Positions 23,312-32,929 of a DNA stretch of 64,000 nt are shown piece after piece (position 1 is the first letter of the stretch; each line of letters begins with the position of its first letter). Made by a program: the position numbers and the translations under genes. The notes beneath the pieces were generated by a model. It searched no databases, had not been told where the DNA came from, and worked only from the letters and a program-made list of their open reading frames with translations. Origin of the DNA: Lunularia cruciata (Eukaryota > Streptophyta > Marchantiopsida > Lunulariales > Lunulariaceae); NCBI GenBank assembly GCA_948567375.1, contig OX419757.1, positions 9,052,001 through 9,116,000 of the forward strand, read 5' to 3'.

Positions 23312-25750
23312 GAGATCCCAATCTCCCAAGTGGCCTCTCTGCAAACCATACTTTTGCAATCCTCTCTTCACCGTCTGAACCACTCTCTCTGCTAAGCCAT
23401 CTGCCTCAGGGTAATCTCGGGATGTAGTACGATGATCAATCAAAGCCTTGTCACACAAGACCTGAAACTTTCCCAAGAACTCTGTACCCTGATCAGTCAA
23501 AACCTCAGCTGGTGCACCAAAATGACTAAGAACTCGATCCAGGAACGAGTAAGCTGTCCCTTCACTAGACTTGTCAGGAAGTGCCACCAACTCAATCCAC
23601 TTGGAGAAGTGCTCCACCATCACCAAAACATACCGATGATGTCTCACAGTCAGTGGTAAAGGTCCGGCGAAGTCCAAACTCCAACGGTAACCCAATCCCA
23701 TGATAGGTAATGGGTGTAACTGTGGCGTAGGAGCATTGAATGATGCTCTAACTCGGTCACAAACCACACATCTGGCAACAAACTGCTGTACCTCGGTCTG
23801 CATACCACGCCACCAATAATGACTCTGGAGTAAGCTACATGTACGCTTTACTCCAAAATGTCCTAGCTTCTCATGAGCATGACGGACCAACTGTGGTCTC
23901 TGTGATGGAAGTGGTACTACTCGCACTCTACCATCTTCCCATACACGCAAAAGGTGTCTACCCTCCAATCTGAACCGTCTGGCTCGCTGAAGAACACGGT
24001 CTCTCTCCTTGGCCCCAACTGTGCCACCCACAACACCAGTGCGAAGATAGTCCATCACTAAGACATCATCATGAATGTCTTGCTGAACTGTACCAATATC
24101 TTCACTCTCTGGATCTGTGACCTCAATAACTCCTCCTGTATGCGCTGAGAGAGATACCACCAAAGTCTCTGCAAATATACACAGAAAGGCCGATGCATGC
24201 CAACCTAGCACCATCTCCTCATCTGTCTCACCATGCCAACGTGCTCCGGTCTGATCCTGTTGGCTGGGACATGGGTTTCTACTCAACCCATCTGCATCAC
24301 GGTTCACCACTCCAGGTCTGTGAACAACCGTGAAATCATACTCCTGTAAAATCAGAGCCCATCGTGCAAGCTTCCCTGAAAGCTTGTCGGACTCCATCAA
24401 CCACTTCAGCGGCTGATGATCAGTGATGAGAGTGAAGGGGTTACCAAATAGGTAACATCGGAAATGTGCTACTGCCCAAACTGCTGCCAAGCACTCTCCC
24501 TCATATGAACTATACTTCGCCTCTGCTGAATTGTTGGAGCGACTAGCATAGGCCACCACAAACTCCTTCTCCTCATCATCATGTTGGGTGAGCACCTCTC
24601 CAAGCCCCAACATACTCCAATCAGTGTGAACCTGAAATGGTCGTCCTCTGATCGGTCTCCTCAAAATAGGAGCAGATGTCAACCTCTCCTTGAGCTCTAC
24701 AAAACCTCTCTCCTGCTCATCTCCCCAACACCACTCTTGTGTAAGCTTGGTCAGCTTCGTCAAGGCCTTGGCAATGGCACTAAATCCTCTAACATAGCGG
24801 CGATAGAAGTTCGCCAACCCAAGGAATGCTCGCACTCTGCTCACATCCGTAGGCCGAGGAATACGTGCAATAGCCTCCACCTTGGTCTGCTGAACACCAA
24901 GTCCTCCGGGGTAGATAGTGTGACCCAAATACTCAACCTGCTCATGGAAGAACCTACACTTCCCAGGATGTAATTTGAGTCCATGAGATCTCAACCTCTC
25001 AAACACCTCCAACAACTGTCTCTCATGCTCCTCCACAGTAGTGCTATACACCAAAATGTCATCAATATAGCACCAAGCAAAATCCAGTCCAGATAGGATC
25101 CTATCCATGACCCTCTGGAACTCAGCGGGAGCGTTCTTTAACCCAAATGGTAAGAACCTCCACTGATATAACACATCCTTGCCGTGAGGATCAATAGCCC
25201 AAAATGCTGTCTTGGACTTATCCTCCTCCCTGATCGGCAACTGATGATATCCCGCTCGAAGATCCAAAGTACTGAAGACCTTTGCATGCCCAATTGCATC
25301 AAAAATCTCCTCCGGTGTAGGCATGGCATACCGATCAGCCCTGGTCTGTCGGTTGATAGGACGGTAATCTCCACACATCCGCCTATCTGTATAGTTGCCA
25401 TGCATATCCTTCTTGGCTGGCATCACTGTCGCTGATGCATACTCTCCATGTGAAATCTCCACCAAACCAACCTCAAAAAGGTCACTACTCCGGCTCTGAA
25501 TCAATGTCCTCTCCATCTCACTATATCGATAAGGACGTCGGAAAATAGGTGTGTCGCTAGTCAACTCAATCCGTATACCAGGTCCCTTCAGAGCACCCAA
25601 ATCCTTCATACTGAAGGCAAAACAACTCGTGTGACTCCTCAAGAACCTCCAAACCCTCCGTCTTTCCTCTCTAGTAAGCTTGGGTCCAAGATCTGGCTCC
25701 CAAGTATCCTCTGTAACTGTAGTAGGAGTGGAAGACGTACTGACTGGCTG
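23312..25750 (-). CDS. Element polyprotein: reverse transcriptase, RNase H and integrase core
   Basis: An 813-codon open segment between the TAGs at 25751 and 23309. RT: FSTLDLRAGYHQLPI (first catalytic Asp) and WCYIDDILVYS (YxDD, about 25050-25080). RNase H: VHTDWSMLGLGEVL, YSSYEGECLA, ITDHQPLKWL (catalytic D, E, D). Integrase: the HHCC zinc-binding region (RHAHEKLGHFG ... CVVC, about 23.76-23.9 kb) and the DDE core (SLDFAGPLPL, LTDQGTEFLGKF, ADGLAERVVQTVK). Domain order and motifs are Ty3/gypsy. All visible catalytic residues are kept. The enzymes copy element RNA into DNA and insert it. Upstream is the methyltransferase segment; downstream the frame resumes in the integrase tail and PHD finger. 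Confidence 0.95.
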
Positions 25751-25753
25751 CTA

Positions 25754-26236
25754 CACTGGGCCCTTGGGAGCAATAGTGTCATGCTCCCGACCACTAGAGG
25801 TCCCAACCTCTGTGTGAAAAACTCCCTCCACTCTGGCTGCAAGCTCCATACGTCCTCTGGCTGCATCCCATGTGGACCAAGGGTGTAATCCAAGTAGCCC
25901 ACGCTCACCTGGATGGACTCCAAGTAGACCACTCTCCCTAGTAGCTACTGGATGTGTCCCAAGAATACCATGTCCACTCGGTCCATCGCCCCCAGCATGT
26001 GCCTGAATCGTCTCGATAGGCACAGGGCTCACAAGTGTCCGAGTGGTGATGCCTATCAAGCGCATCCTACGCTGCTGTGCCAAACCAAGGCTCACAATCC
26101 AGGTCAAATAGTTCAGGTCCATAGCCTGACCTAACACCTGACGCCTGGATGCCTCTGACACTGCTGGAACAGTGGTAATACCGGTGCGAAAACCCATCGC
26201 CCGCTCTCTCTCATCAGCATTGGGCTCCACCAACTG
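25754..26236 (-). CDS. Element polyprotein: methyltransferase motifs IX-X and linker to RT
   Basis: The first 50 residues carry the C-terminal motifs of a cytosine-5 methyltransferase: ERERAMGFRTGIT (motif IX type, compare ELERxxGFPxxYT in Dnmt3) and RRQVLGQAMDLNYLTWIVSL (motif X type). The rest is a linker with short Gly/His/Pro-rich near-repeats (GILGTHP, GLLGVHP, GLLGLHP) and no recognised domain. It ends at the TAG at 25751-25753, whose context is TAG CAG CCA. Same frame as its neighbours. Confidence 0.8.
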
Positions 26237-26392
26237 CTATAACTGTGAGTCCCAAACAAGTCCAGGTCCTCCCTCTCGAAAAGCATGAGAGCCTGGGAAA
26301 CTCATGAGTGTGGGAAATGCAGCTCTAGGCTGTCCAACTAGGTTCACCACTACCATGGGTGACCTATCAGCCACTACCACTGTCTGAGACTA

Positions 26393-26749
26393 ATGCCCAA
26401 CATCCAAGATATCATCAACAAGAATGTGGTCCAGTTGCTGAATCCCATCATAAGCACGCTGTAGAACCTCTTTGGGTAAGAGGTTTGTCCACCAAAGACG
26501 AAGACGATGAGCCCGTGATCCCACTCTGGCTGCATCTAACAATACAGCAGGTCCCATCCATGAATGGACCTGATGTGTACTCGCCACCACTCTAGTGCGA
26601 GAATCACCCATCAATGGAATGTTCTCTAAAAGGTAAGCTGGAGAAACAGACTGATGAACCTGGAGATGTCGTAATATCCGTAACATCTCCCAAAACACAC
26701 CAGAACGAGGATCCTGAAGACCCAAACCACGGCCCGCACGTGTATGTCC
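26393..26749 (-). CDS. Element polyprotein: methyltransferase motifs IV (end)-VIII
   Basis: It starts directly after the TAG that follows the catalytic Pro-Cys. It contains LGLQDPRSGVFWEMLRILRH, close to the segment after motif IV in Dnmt3/DRM enzymes; YLLENIPLMGDS (motif VI, ENV type, with the conserved Glu); and RVGSRAHRLRLWWTNL (motif VIII, compare AHRARYFWGN in Dnmt3). The remainder to 26390 would belong to the target-recognition region. The collinear second copy at 61.5-61.7 kb keeps the first two motifs. Confidence 0.85.
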
Positions 26750-26752
26750 CTA

Positions 26753-27550
26753 ACATGGCCATCCAGAAATCACCAAGTGAACAGGCCCATGTCTCTCTAG
26801 GTCATGCGCCCCCAGTAAGGAAATGTCTCCTGGTAAGGCCTTCTGGTAACCTCTGACTGCTGACATCGGTAATAACTCCGGATACCGATAGGCCAAGTGT
26901 GCCACATGATGTAGAGAGACTCGCCTAGCAGTCTCATCTCTCTCTACATACAAGTACCTCTGTACTCGGATACCCGCCTGTAACACCGCAGCTAGTCCGG
27001 TGCTGATCCCACCAAACAACTCTAATAGACATATCCCCTCTACTGGATACTGCCAAGCAATGAGTGTGGTATCCAGAGGTGTCAAAGCAATCGCCTCTGG
27101 AGGCTCATCCTCACAGTCATCCCCTGATGGTACGAAGGCTCCACTCCAAGCCTGCTGCACCAACTGATCTGCATGCTGCTGCAATGCCTCCTCTGAACTC
27201 CACAATGGAACATCCAAGGTGGATGGAACAATCCCACTCGTACTCCATAGCCGAGTGATCTCCTCTGGTACTGGAGTATCCTCTGCATGGGCGTTCCCCT
27301 CCAACAAGTCACCAGGCCAAGTAACTGCACCGCTAAAAGCCAAAACTGATGCTGCCATGGTCCCGGACTGTAGTGAGCCAAGACTGCCACTACTGAAACG
27401 TACTGGTAGACGACATACCTGTCCCTCACCAGACTGCCAACCAGGTCTATAAGAGGCTGTCTCCTCCCAATAGTCAATACTGAAACCCATGGGGTATAAC
27501 ACTGCTCCCCCAACTAGCACATCATATGACTCAGCTATCATCGCAATAGC
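26753..27550 (-). CDS. Element polyprotein: methyltransferase motifs I-IV with N-terminal extension
   Basis: A 266-codon open segment. The first 165 residues have no recognised domain. Then CLLELFGGISTGLAAVLQAG (motif I, cofactor loop FxGxxTG, about 26990-27030), YLYVERDETARR (motif II type, the acidic residue that binds the cofactor ribose) and VHLVISGWPC (motif IV, Pro-Cys with the catalytic cysteine, 26753-26764). The enzyme transfers methyl from S-adenosylmethionine to C5 of cytosine. Motif order I-IV-VI-VIII-IX-X is the unpermuted order, unlike plant DRM, while the motif wording is nearest Dnmt3/DRM. It lies between protease and RT. A TAG follows the catalytic Cys; the second copy has a sense codon there. 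Confidence 0.9.
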
Positions 27551-27553
27551 CTA

Positions 27554-28912
27554 AGCTCTCACCACCGAGCTATCAGTCGGATGACCAGGCTGAACCTGGA
27601 CAACAAGCTCTCCACGTGTGATGTACTATGTCGAACCACCACCAAGAGATGTCTGGATCTGAAATGGACACCTCTCCACATCGGTCTTCCGTAACTCCAG
27701 ACCAACAACTGCAGCCTTCCCCAACATAAGGGGTTGCGCACCAAAGTCTAACAAGACTCTCTGTGGTGTATAGACCTTCCCTGAAGGTCCCACCAAACGA
27801 AAGATCCCCCTCTGGTTATCCAATAGGACAACACCAGGTGTAAACCGCACTCTCTCAAAGGCCGGTCTAGCTGGCAACTCCTCCAATCTAGCCGTTGCTG
27901 CTTGCCATAAACCACTGGTCGCTGAACGGATCCCATGCTCCGCAACCAAGTCAGCTCCACTACCAACCACCTCTGCTCTAGTAATAGGAATTGCACCATT
28001 CCTACTCTCACACAACGTGGCAGCCAACCGGAACACTGGGGCTGGGTCCACTCCCAATGTAAACATGTCACTGGCTGAAAATAAAGGATGCCGCATAATC
28101 AGCTGAGCCGCCCCCAACATCATGCTAGACTCAGTCTGTGTAGTAGCAGGTGGCTGACTAGTAGGTACTCCATCAGGTACTCCATCACCACCTACCACAC
28201 CTACACTGGGATGTCTAGGAACCATGGATGTCGTCTGCAATGCCTCAGATAGCGTGAAAGACTGGGGAAGTCTGACCTGTCTCCCAACCTCTCCTCTCTG
28301 TGGGTCCAACTCCACTGATGCTCCTCTAGGCTCTGGAGCACGTACTGCACTCCTAGTCATTGCTGCAGATGCATCCACCTGTGCTGCTCCGCACATGAAG
28401 TCCAAAGCATCTCTATCACCAGCATATGAGGTGGAAGCCTCAGCACCCGAATCTGATCTCCTCTGAGCAATAGCCATACTAGCCAATCTCTGCTCCAACT
28501 GCTCAATCCGAGTAGCCATAGCTGTGTCAGAAGTAAGGGCAGGTACTGCACCCCTACTAGGTGTAGATCCTCTACCACCACCTCTACCACCTCGTCCTCC
28601 ATGAACTGGAGCTCCTCTACTACCTGTCATAGCAGCCCTACCACTTCGTAACTCCGGGTGTAGGTCAAAACACCGGTCACTAGTATGACCAAATCTATGG
28701 CAGTGCTCACACTGCCTCTGTGCTGGCTGTGATGCACCAGAGGTATCAAGTCCGCTGCCCTGAGTACACTCTCTCCTATGGTGAGGTCCACCACAAGTCC
28801 AACAAGCAACACCACCACTCATTGGCTGCTGCTGACCCGAAAATGAGGGTAAGGGTCTAACTCCACTAGGCCCTCCACTCGCTCCATAGGATCTGGGCTG
28901 TCCACCCTGTCC
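27554..28912 (-). CDS. Element polyprotein: zinc knuckles and aspartic protease
   Basis: The segment opens with two zinc knuckles (CWTCGGPHHRREC, one residue short of the classic spacing, then CEHCHRFGHTSDRC, exact CX2CX4HX4C), typical of nucleocapsid. A Gly/Ser/Ala-rich linker follows, then an aspartic-protease-like segment (VLLDFGAQPLMLGK, about 27.73 kb). The active site reads DFG where retroviral proteases have DSG or DTG; the second copy keeps the Ser but not the Gly, so neither has an intact D-S/T-G. An internal TAG lies at 27626-27628, where the second copy has CAG. The protease would cut the polyprotein. Confidence 0.8.
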
Positions 28913-28915
28913 TCA

Positions 28916-29932
28916 AAAACCAACTGGGCGTGGTGCACTCTGCTGCACTCTAGAAGAAGTCACAACCGTGGATGAGGTCTCTCTACCAAATCCAGCTGTC
29001 ACCACTCTCTCCTCCACCATGTTGAGCTCAATACGCTCAGCCAAACCAAAGACTACTGCCAAAGTGGGCGAAGTAGCCTGCAACAATGTAGCATCACGAA
29101 CTCTACGTCACAACTCCCTGTCCAGTATCCCATACCAAAACTGGACTGCCTGGGCCTCAGTAACTCCCTGAGTGAAACTGATCAGCCGCCTCATGCGAGT
29201 ATATGCCTCGCGTAGGCTCTCTCCAGCCTTCCGCTGGAACTCCTGCAAGCTCCTCAGCTTGTCAGTCCGCACTCCCTGGTAGTTCTGCCTCAAACATAGG
29301 AAGAACTCCACCATGGGGTTAAACCCCGGTACCACACCACCTCCTGCAGCGGTACCTCCACTCGTAGTAGCACTATCTCCAACTAGTGCACCTCCACTAG
29401 CTCCACCAACACTACTCGAGCTAGAACTCGTAGGTACAGCCGACCTACTCCTGGCCACCGAACATGAAGTGATGGAGACATAGTGTGGAGACCAATACTG
29501 TCTCCATAACTCAATCTCCTCCAAATGAGCTCTCCTGAACTCATGGTAGTCGTCCATCGGTGGACCCTCCAAGTGCTGAAACAACCCCTTCCATGCCATG
29601 AAGGGTGTGAACAAAGTCGGGTTCCGCATCTGCTGCAGATCACACCAACTATCGAACTCTTGGATGAAATCATCCAACTCAATAGTACCCACTGTACCAG
29701 AGTAACGCCTATGCCCTTTGGAGGCCCCATAAATCTCGTCCATGTCCCACAACAACGGTGCGGACACACCAAGTGCACTCTCAACTGAATCAGCTCCTGT
29801 GTCAAACTCCAACTCAGAGTCAATCTCCTCCCTCACTGGGACCTGAGATACAGGCTGATACCGAGCACCACTCCGAGTAAACCCACTGCGTACTGCAGGG
29901 CTAACTCCTCTGGAATCTCCAAAGAACTCCGT
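28916..29932 (-). CDS. Element polyprotein: Gag
   Basis: Retrotransposon Gag. The conserved parts are WCDLQQMRNPTLFTPFMAWKG and the major homology-like stretch LQEFQRKAGESLREAYTRMRR ... FWYGILDREL. A TGA at 29108-29110 interrupts it and the segment ends at the TGA 28913-28915; in both places the second copy has CAA. I set the start at 29932 because the second copy has ATG GAG there, while this copy has ACG GAG, so the start codon appears lost here. The frame is open upstream to 29983 without an ATG. Gag forms the particle that packages element RNA. Confidence 0.85.
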
Positions 29933-29983
29933 CGTGACCACGTAACTGCAACAGCAAACCCGAACCACCAACTGCAACCGCAA

Positions 29984-31251
29984 GTCGCAACTGCAAGTGC
30001 CCCACCAAGTGCCAACACCAACTAGACACCACCCACTAATGTAACTCTAACCGAGATAACTACACTAGGGGAAGGGCAACCTGTAACCTGCCATCATAAC
30101 ACGCACTCTCACGGTCTGCAGGTCATCACTTCCTGCTTCACCGGAGAGAAACAAAGGTAGTCTGACTGGTCATCACTCCAGCCTCACCACCGAGAGCACA
30201 CCAGAGCACCAACGCTCAAAAGTCAAGGCACCTCACACAAACGTGGTGCACAAACAGGAAGCAGAGAATGGAGGGGATCCAATCACAAGAAATCTAAACG
30301 AAAACCCTCCATCTCATAACACAACACGGGACTGACTCTGCCACCATTTGGCATTTGACATAAGAGTAGTTCGTATCTAAGTCCTAAGCTACCAGGATCA
30401 CCAAGAATGGGATCAAACTGCCTCTCCTAGCCAAAGCTACATGTGTATAGATAACAGTGGCACAGTCACTATGACAACAAGTGAAGGTGGACCAGTTGGC
30501 TAGGGCACCAGTCTAGGAACAAGAGATCTAGGGGTCAAACCCTGTTGCGCACAATCTAGCAAGAAAGGCAGATTTTGCCAACCAATGACCAAGATCTACA
30601 CTAAACTAGCTAGCCTCACGCCAGCAAGCTGGCTTTCTGGCCCTTCTAGGCCTTCGTAGCCTCTCATAGCCCACAGCCCTATGCCTCAAAACGCCGAAAT
30701 TCAGCCAAATGAGGCCTTTCTTGTTGCCACTTTGAACCTCCTCCAAAATTGGCGAAACTTCTCCGAATCTGCGAAACTCCTCCAAACTAGCGAAACTTCT
30801 CCAAATCTGGTCAAACAGCGAAACTCCTCCAATTCTGGCCCAAAATCTGACGTAAAATCTGACGTAAACCCTAAAGATGGATGTCCGCCAAATCCCCCGC
30901 TAACTTTCCACTCGAGCCAAATTGACAAAACGGGTTTTTCCAAATCACAATTTCATGAGAAGAGCTTTCCAACTCCACCTTCAATTTCACTTTCTGAGCC
31001 CAACTCGCAGCAAATTGGTCCTGCCTTCACCTCCTGAGCTCAAAATCACAACACTGCTCGAAAATTGCTCCTTCTTTGCTCGAAATTTGGCCAGCGCTTC
31101 CGCACACCGTCCGCCTAACTGCCAAATTTGCATCAACTACACGAGCTTCTGCACACTAGGGAAACATAGAACCTGAATCGAGCTACCACGATCCACCGAG
31201 CTTGGAGATACCACCAACACTCAACGTTCTTGCACCCAATTTCCCCCTGAC
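29984..31251 (-). other. Untranslated leader of the retroelement
   Basis: About 1.3 kb between A1 and Gag. It matches the leader of the second copy (57.4-58.65 kb) with scattered changes. It contains a short degenerate repeat (gcgaaactcctcc-like on the plus strand, 30750-30835). Open frames on the plus strand here are not conserved in the second copy. Confidence 0.7.
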
Positions 31252-31268
31252 TTCACTTCTCTGATGTA
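31252..31268 (-). promoter_or_regulatory. Possible tRNA primer-binding site
   Basis: Just inside A1 the minus strand reads ttacatcagagaagtg. Seven bases (atcagag) match the usual plant retroelement site for initiator Met-tRNA (tggtatcagagc). The match is short and offset, so it is tentative. Confidence 0.3.
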
Positions 31269-31706
31269 ATCAGATTGCTTAACATTCTCAACTCAACTCA
31301 ACTCAGATCAGTACTTGATCTGTCACTCTATAAACTGCCAACAACTGGGCACTGATTACAGTCAAGCCACACCCACTCAAGCATAGAGAATCCAGGTGAC
31401 GCTCGCCGGCCTCTGTCCACCATAGCCAGGAACTCGAAGGCTCAACATCAGAGAAGTGAGCTCTCTGGAGCTCACTTCGAAACTATACCCCCTGGACTCG
31501 AGCTAGCCCTGAAACCCTAACGGTCCCGCTGACGGCACACTCGACGGTGCAAAGTGACAGTGGGCCCCACCGTGAAGTCAGTACCCCGAACACGAAATCT
31601 AACCGTCGGAAAGTAGTCCCTGAGAAACAGCTAGAATAACTCTAACTACCATCACTGGAACTCCAGTGTCCGAGCATCTAGATGCGGAACTACAAATGGC
31701 GTGACA
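31265..31706 (-). repeat. Terminal repeat A1 (442 bp)
   Basis: The coding-direction 5' end of the element: TGTCACG at 31706 to CTGATTACA at 31265. It is about 99% identical to A2 apart from two short length differences. No B repeat precedes it; unrelated DNA follows at 31707, beginning with the ATAG duplication. Confidence 0.88.
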
Positions 31707-31840
31707 ATAGAGGTATTGAATAGTGGTATCTCCATTATAACACTTCTTTGTATATTCAAGAAATTGGTTGATGCAGTGGAGAGACAATGGTCATCTAGAT
31801 CATGAATGCAATATCATTTCTATCTTGTTCTAGCTTCAAT

Positions 31841-31918
31841 TTACCCTATATCTTTTCCTTGTCCAGTTTGATAGGATCTTCCCATCCTTCTTGTCATTGG
31901 TTACTTTCCTTCCACGGT
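31841..31918. repeat. Dispersed repeat, copy 2
   Basis: ttaccctatatcttttcctt followed by gtccag(t)ttgat(a)gg(a)tcttcccatcc matches the tail sequence at 35822-35945 in order and orientation. The rest of 31707-32900 shows no gene. Confidence 0.5.
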
Positions 31919-32929
31919 TTAAATCTCCATTGTCAGTAGGATTGGGAGGCAATGAAGGAGAGTGGATGGACAAGAAAGTGAGTAGAAATTTTGGAATTTC
32001 TAAGAGCATATGAGCCTATACCACACATGAGTGAAATAGTCTATTTTCCTTGTTTTTATTTTGGTTTTATTGGTACCTAAATTGAAGGTTATGAAGAATT
32101 TAGTAACAAGATATAAAAATATTAGGTTTTTAAGGATATGGAGTGATTAAAAATTTTGATGAGAGTCAAGTAAAAGATTTTCACTTTTATTCTCTTGGTT
32201 TTTATGTTCTAGTTCCATGGGAAATTAGTTCAAAAATTATGGAAATATAAATTGAAAGTTATGAGAGTTTATAATATTTTAGAGTTTTGAAGAGTTAGCA
32301 TATGCTCATATGAGGTGGGATGTGAGTGGGTTATGGTTTGTAGGTATGCGGAGCTAGAGAGAGAGGAGTTGTATGTGTTATTATCATTATTCTTGTGTTA
32401 GTTATGCCTTCACTTCCCTATGTGAGGCTGTTTAGAGCAGATCAAGATACACCATGTCTGGTGTGTCATTGACTCTTTTTGCCTTGTAAGGGGTAAGGAC
32501 TCATGGGGAAAGATGAACAAGGACTCTGATTGGACCACTTGGGATACTCATGTAACACGAGTGACCACATTGAGATTGTTGACACTCAATATTATATATT
32601 CTTTGTCTATTCTTTTGTGGACCACTTACAATACTCACGTTAGGCTTGACCACAACAAGATTGTTGACATTTAAGATTACACATGCTTTGTTGATTCCTT
32701 TGTTGACTAGCCCATTTTACAAGTTGGGAATGCAAGACACTTGCCACTTCTTTAGCCTTCTCAAGCCCATCATGGAAGTCAAGGGATACCAAACAAGGCA
32801 TGAGAGTGGTTAGCATCTTAGATGTGTTGTATTTTGGAGTTATTTGAGACTAGTTTTTCTTGTCCATGCCTATTCCATAGACTTTCCCACCACTCCATGA
32901 TGAGGGTAGACAAGCTTTTTGCTTATCAA

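Larger units (their letters stand above)
21765..31706 (-). mobile_element. Ty3/gypsy-type retrotransposon with DNA methyltransferase, PHD finger and split direct repeats
   Basis: A 9.9-kb element read on the minus strand. It starts TGTCACG (31706) and ends CGACA (21765), and is flanked by ATAG on both sides (21761-21764 and 31707-31710). Repeat order in coding direction is A1 (31706-31265), coding region, B1 (22432-22327), GC, A2 (22324-21871), B2 (21870-21765). The leader is about 1.3 kb. One frame from 29932 to 22601 carries Gag, zinc knuckles, protease, cytosine methyltransferase, RT, RNase H, integrase and PHD finger, with nine premature stops and no frameshift. A1 and A2 differ at about four positions plus two short repeat-length changes, and B1 and B2 at one, so the insertion is fairly young. 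It is more GC-rich than its surroundings. The order protease-RT-RNase H-integrase is Ty3/gypsy. Confidence 0.93.

Noticed and set aside
24581-24973. Plus-strand frame opposite RT/RNase H
   Set aside because: Shadow of the coding frame on the other strand.
22601-29932. DIRS/Ngaro-type element with tyrosine recombinase
   Set aside because: The repeat order fits, but the frame encodes a zinc-binding DDE integrase and a protease, and I see no tyrosine-recombinase motif.
22601-29932. Reassigned stop codon (UAG read as Gln)
   Set aside because: TGA stops also occur, the second copy has CAG at some TAG sites, and IRE1 uses a standard code with a TAA stop. Decay explains it better.
30681-31037. 118-codon plus-strand frame in the retroelement leader
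   Set aside because: Antisense to the element, not conserved in the second copy, and made partly of a short tandem repeat.
21765-31706. Ordinary LTR retrotransposon whose LTRs are simply truncated
   Set aside because: Three copies share the same 5' end, and the full copy has TG...CA ends plus matching ATAG at the split-repeat borders. Random truncation would not give this. It remains possible for a single rearranged founder.
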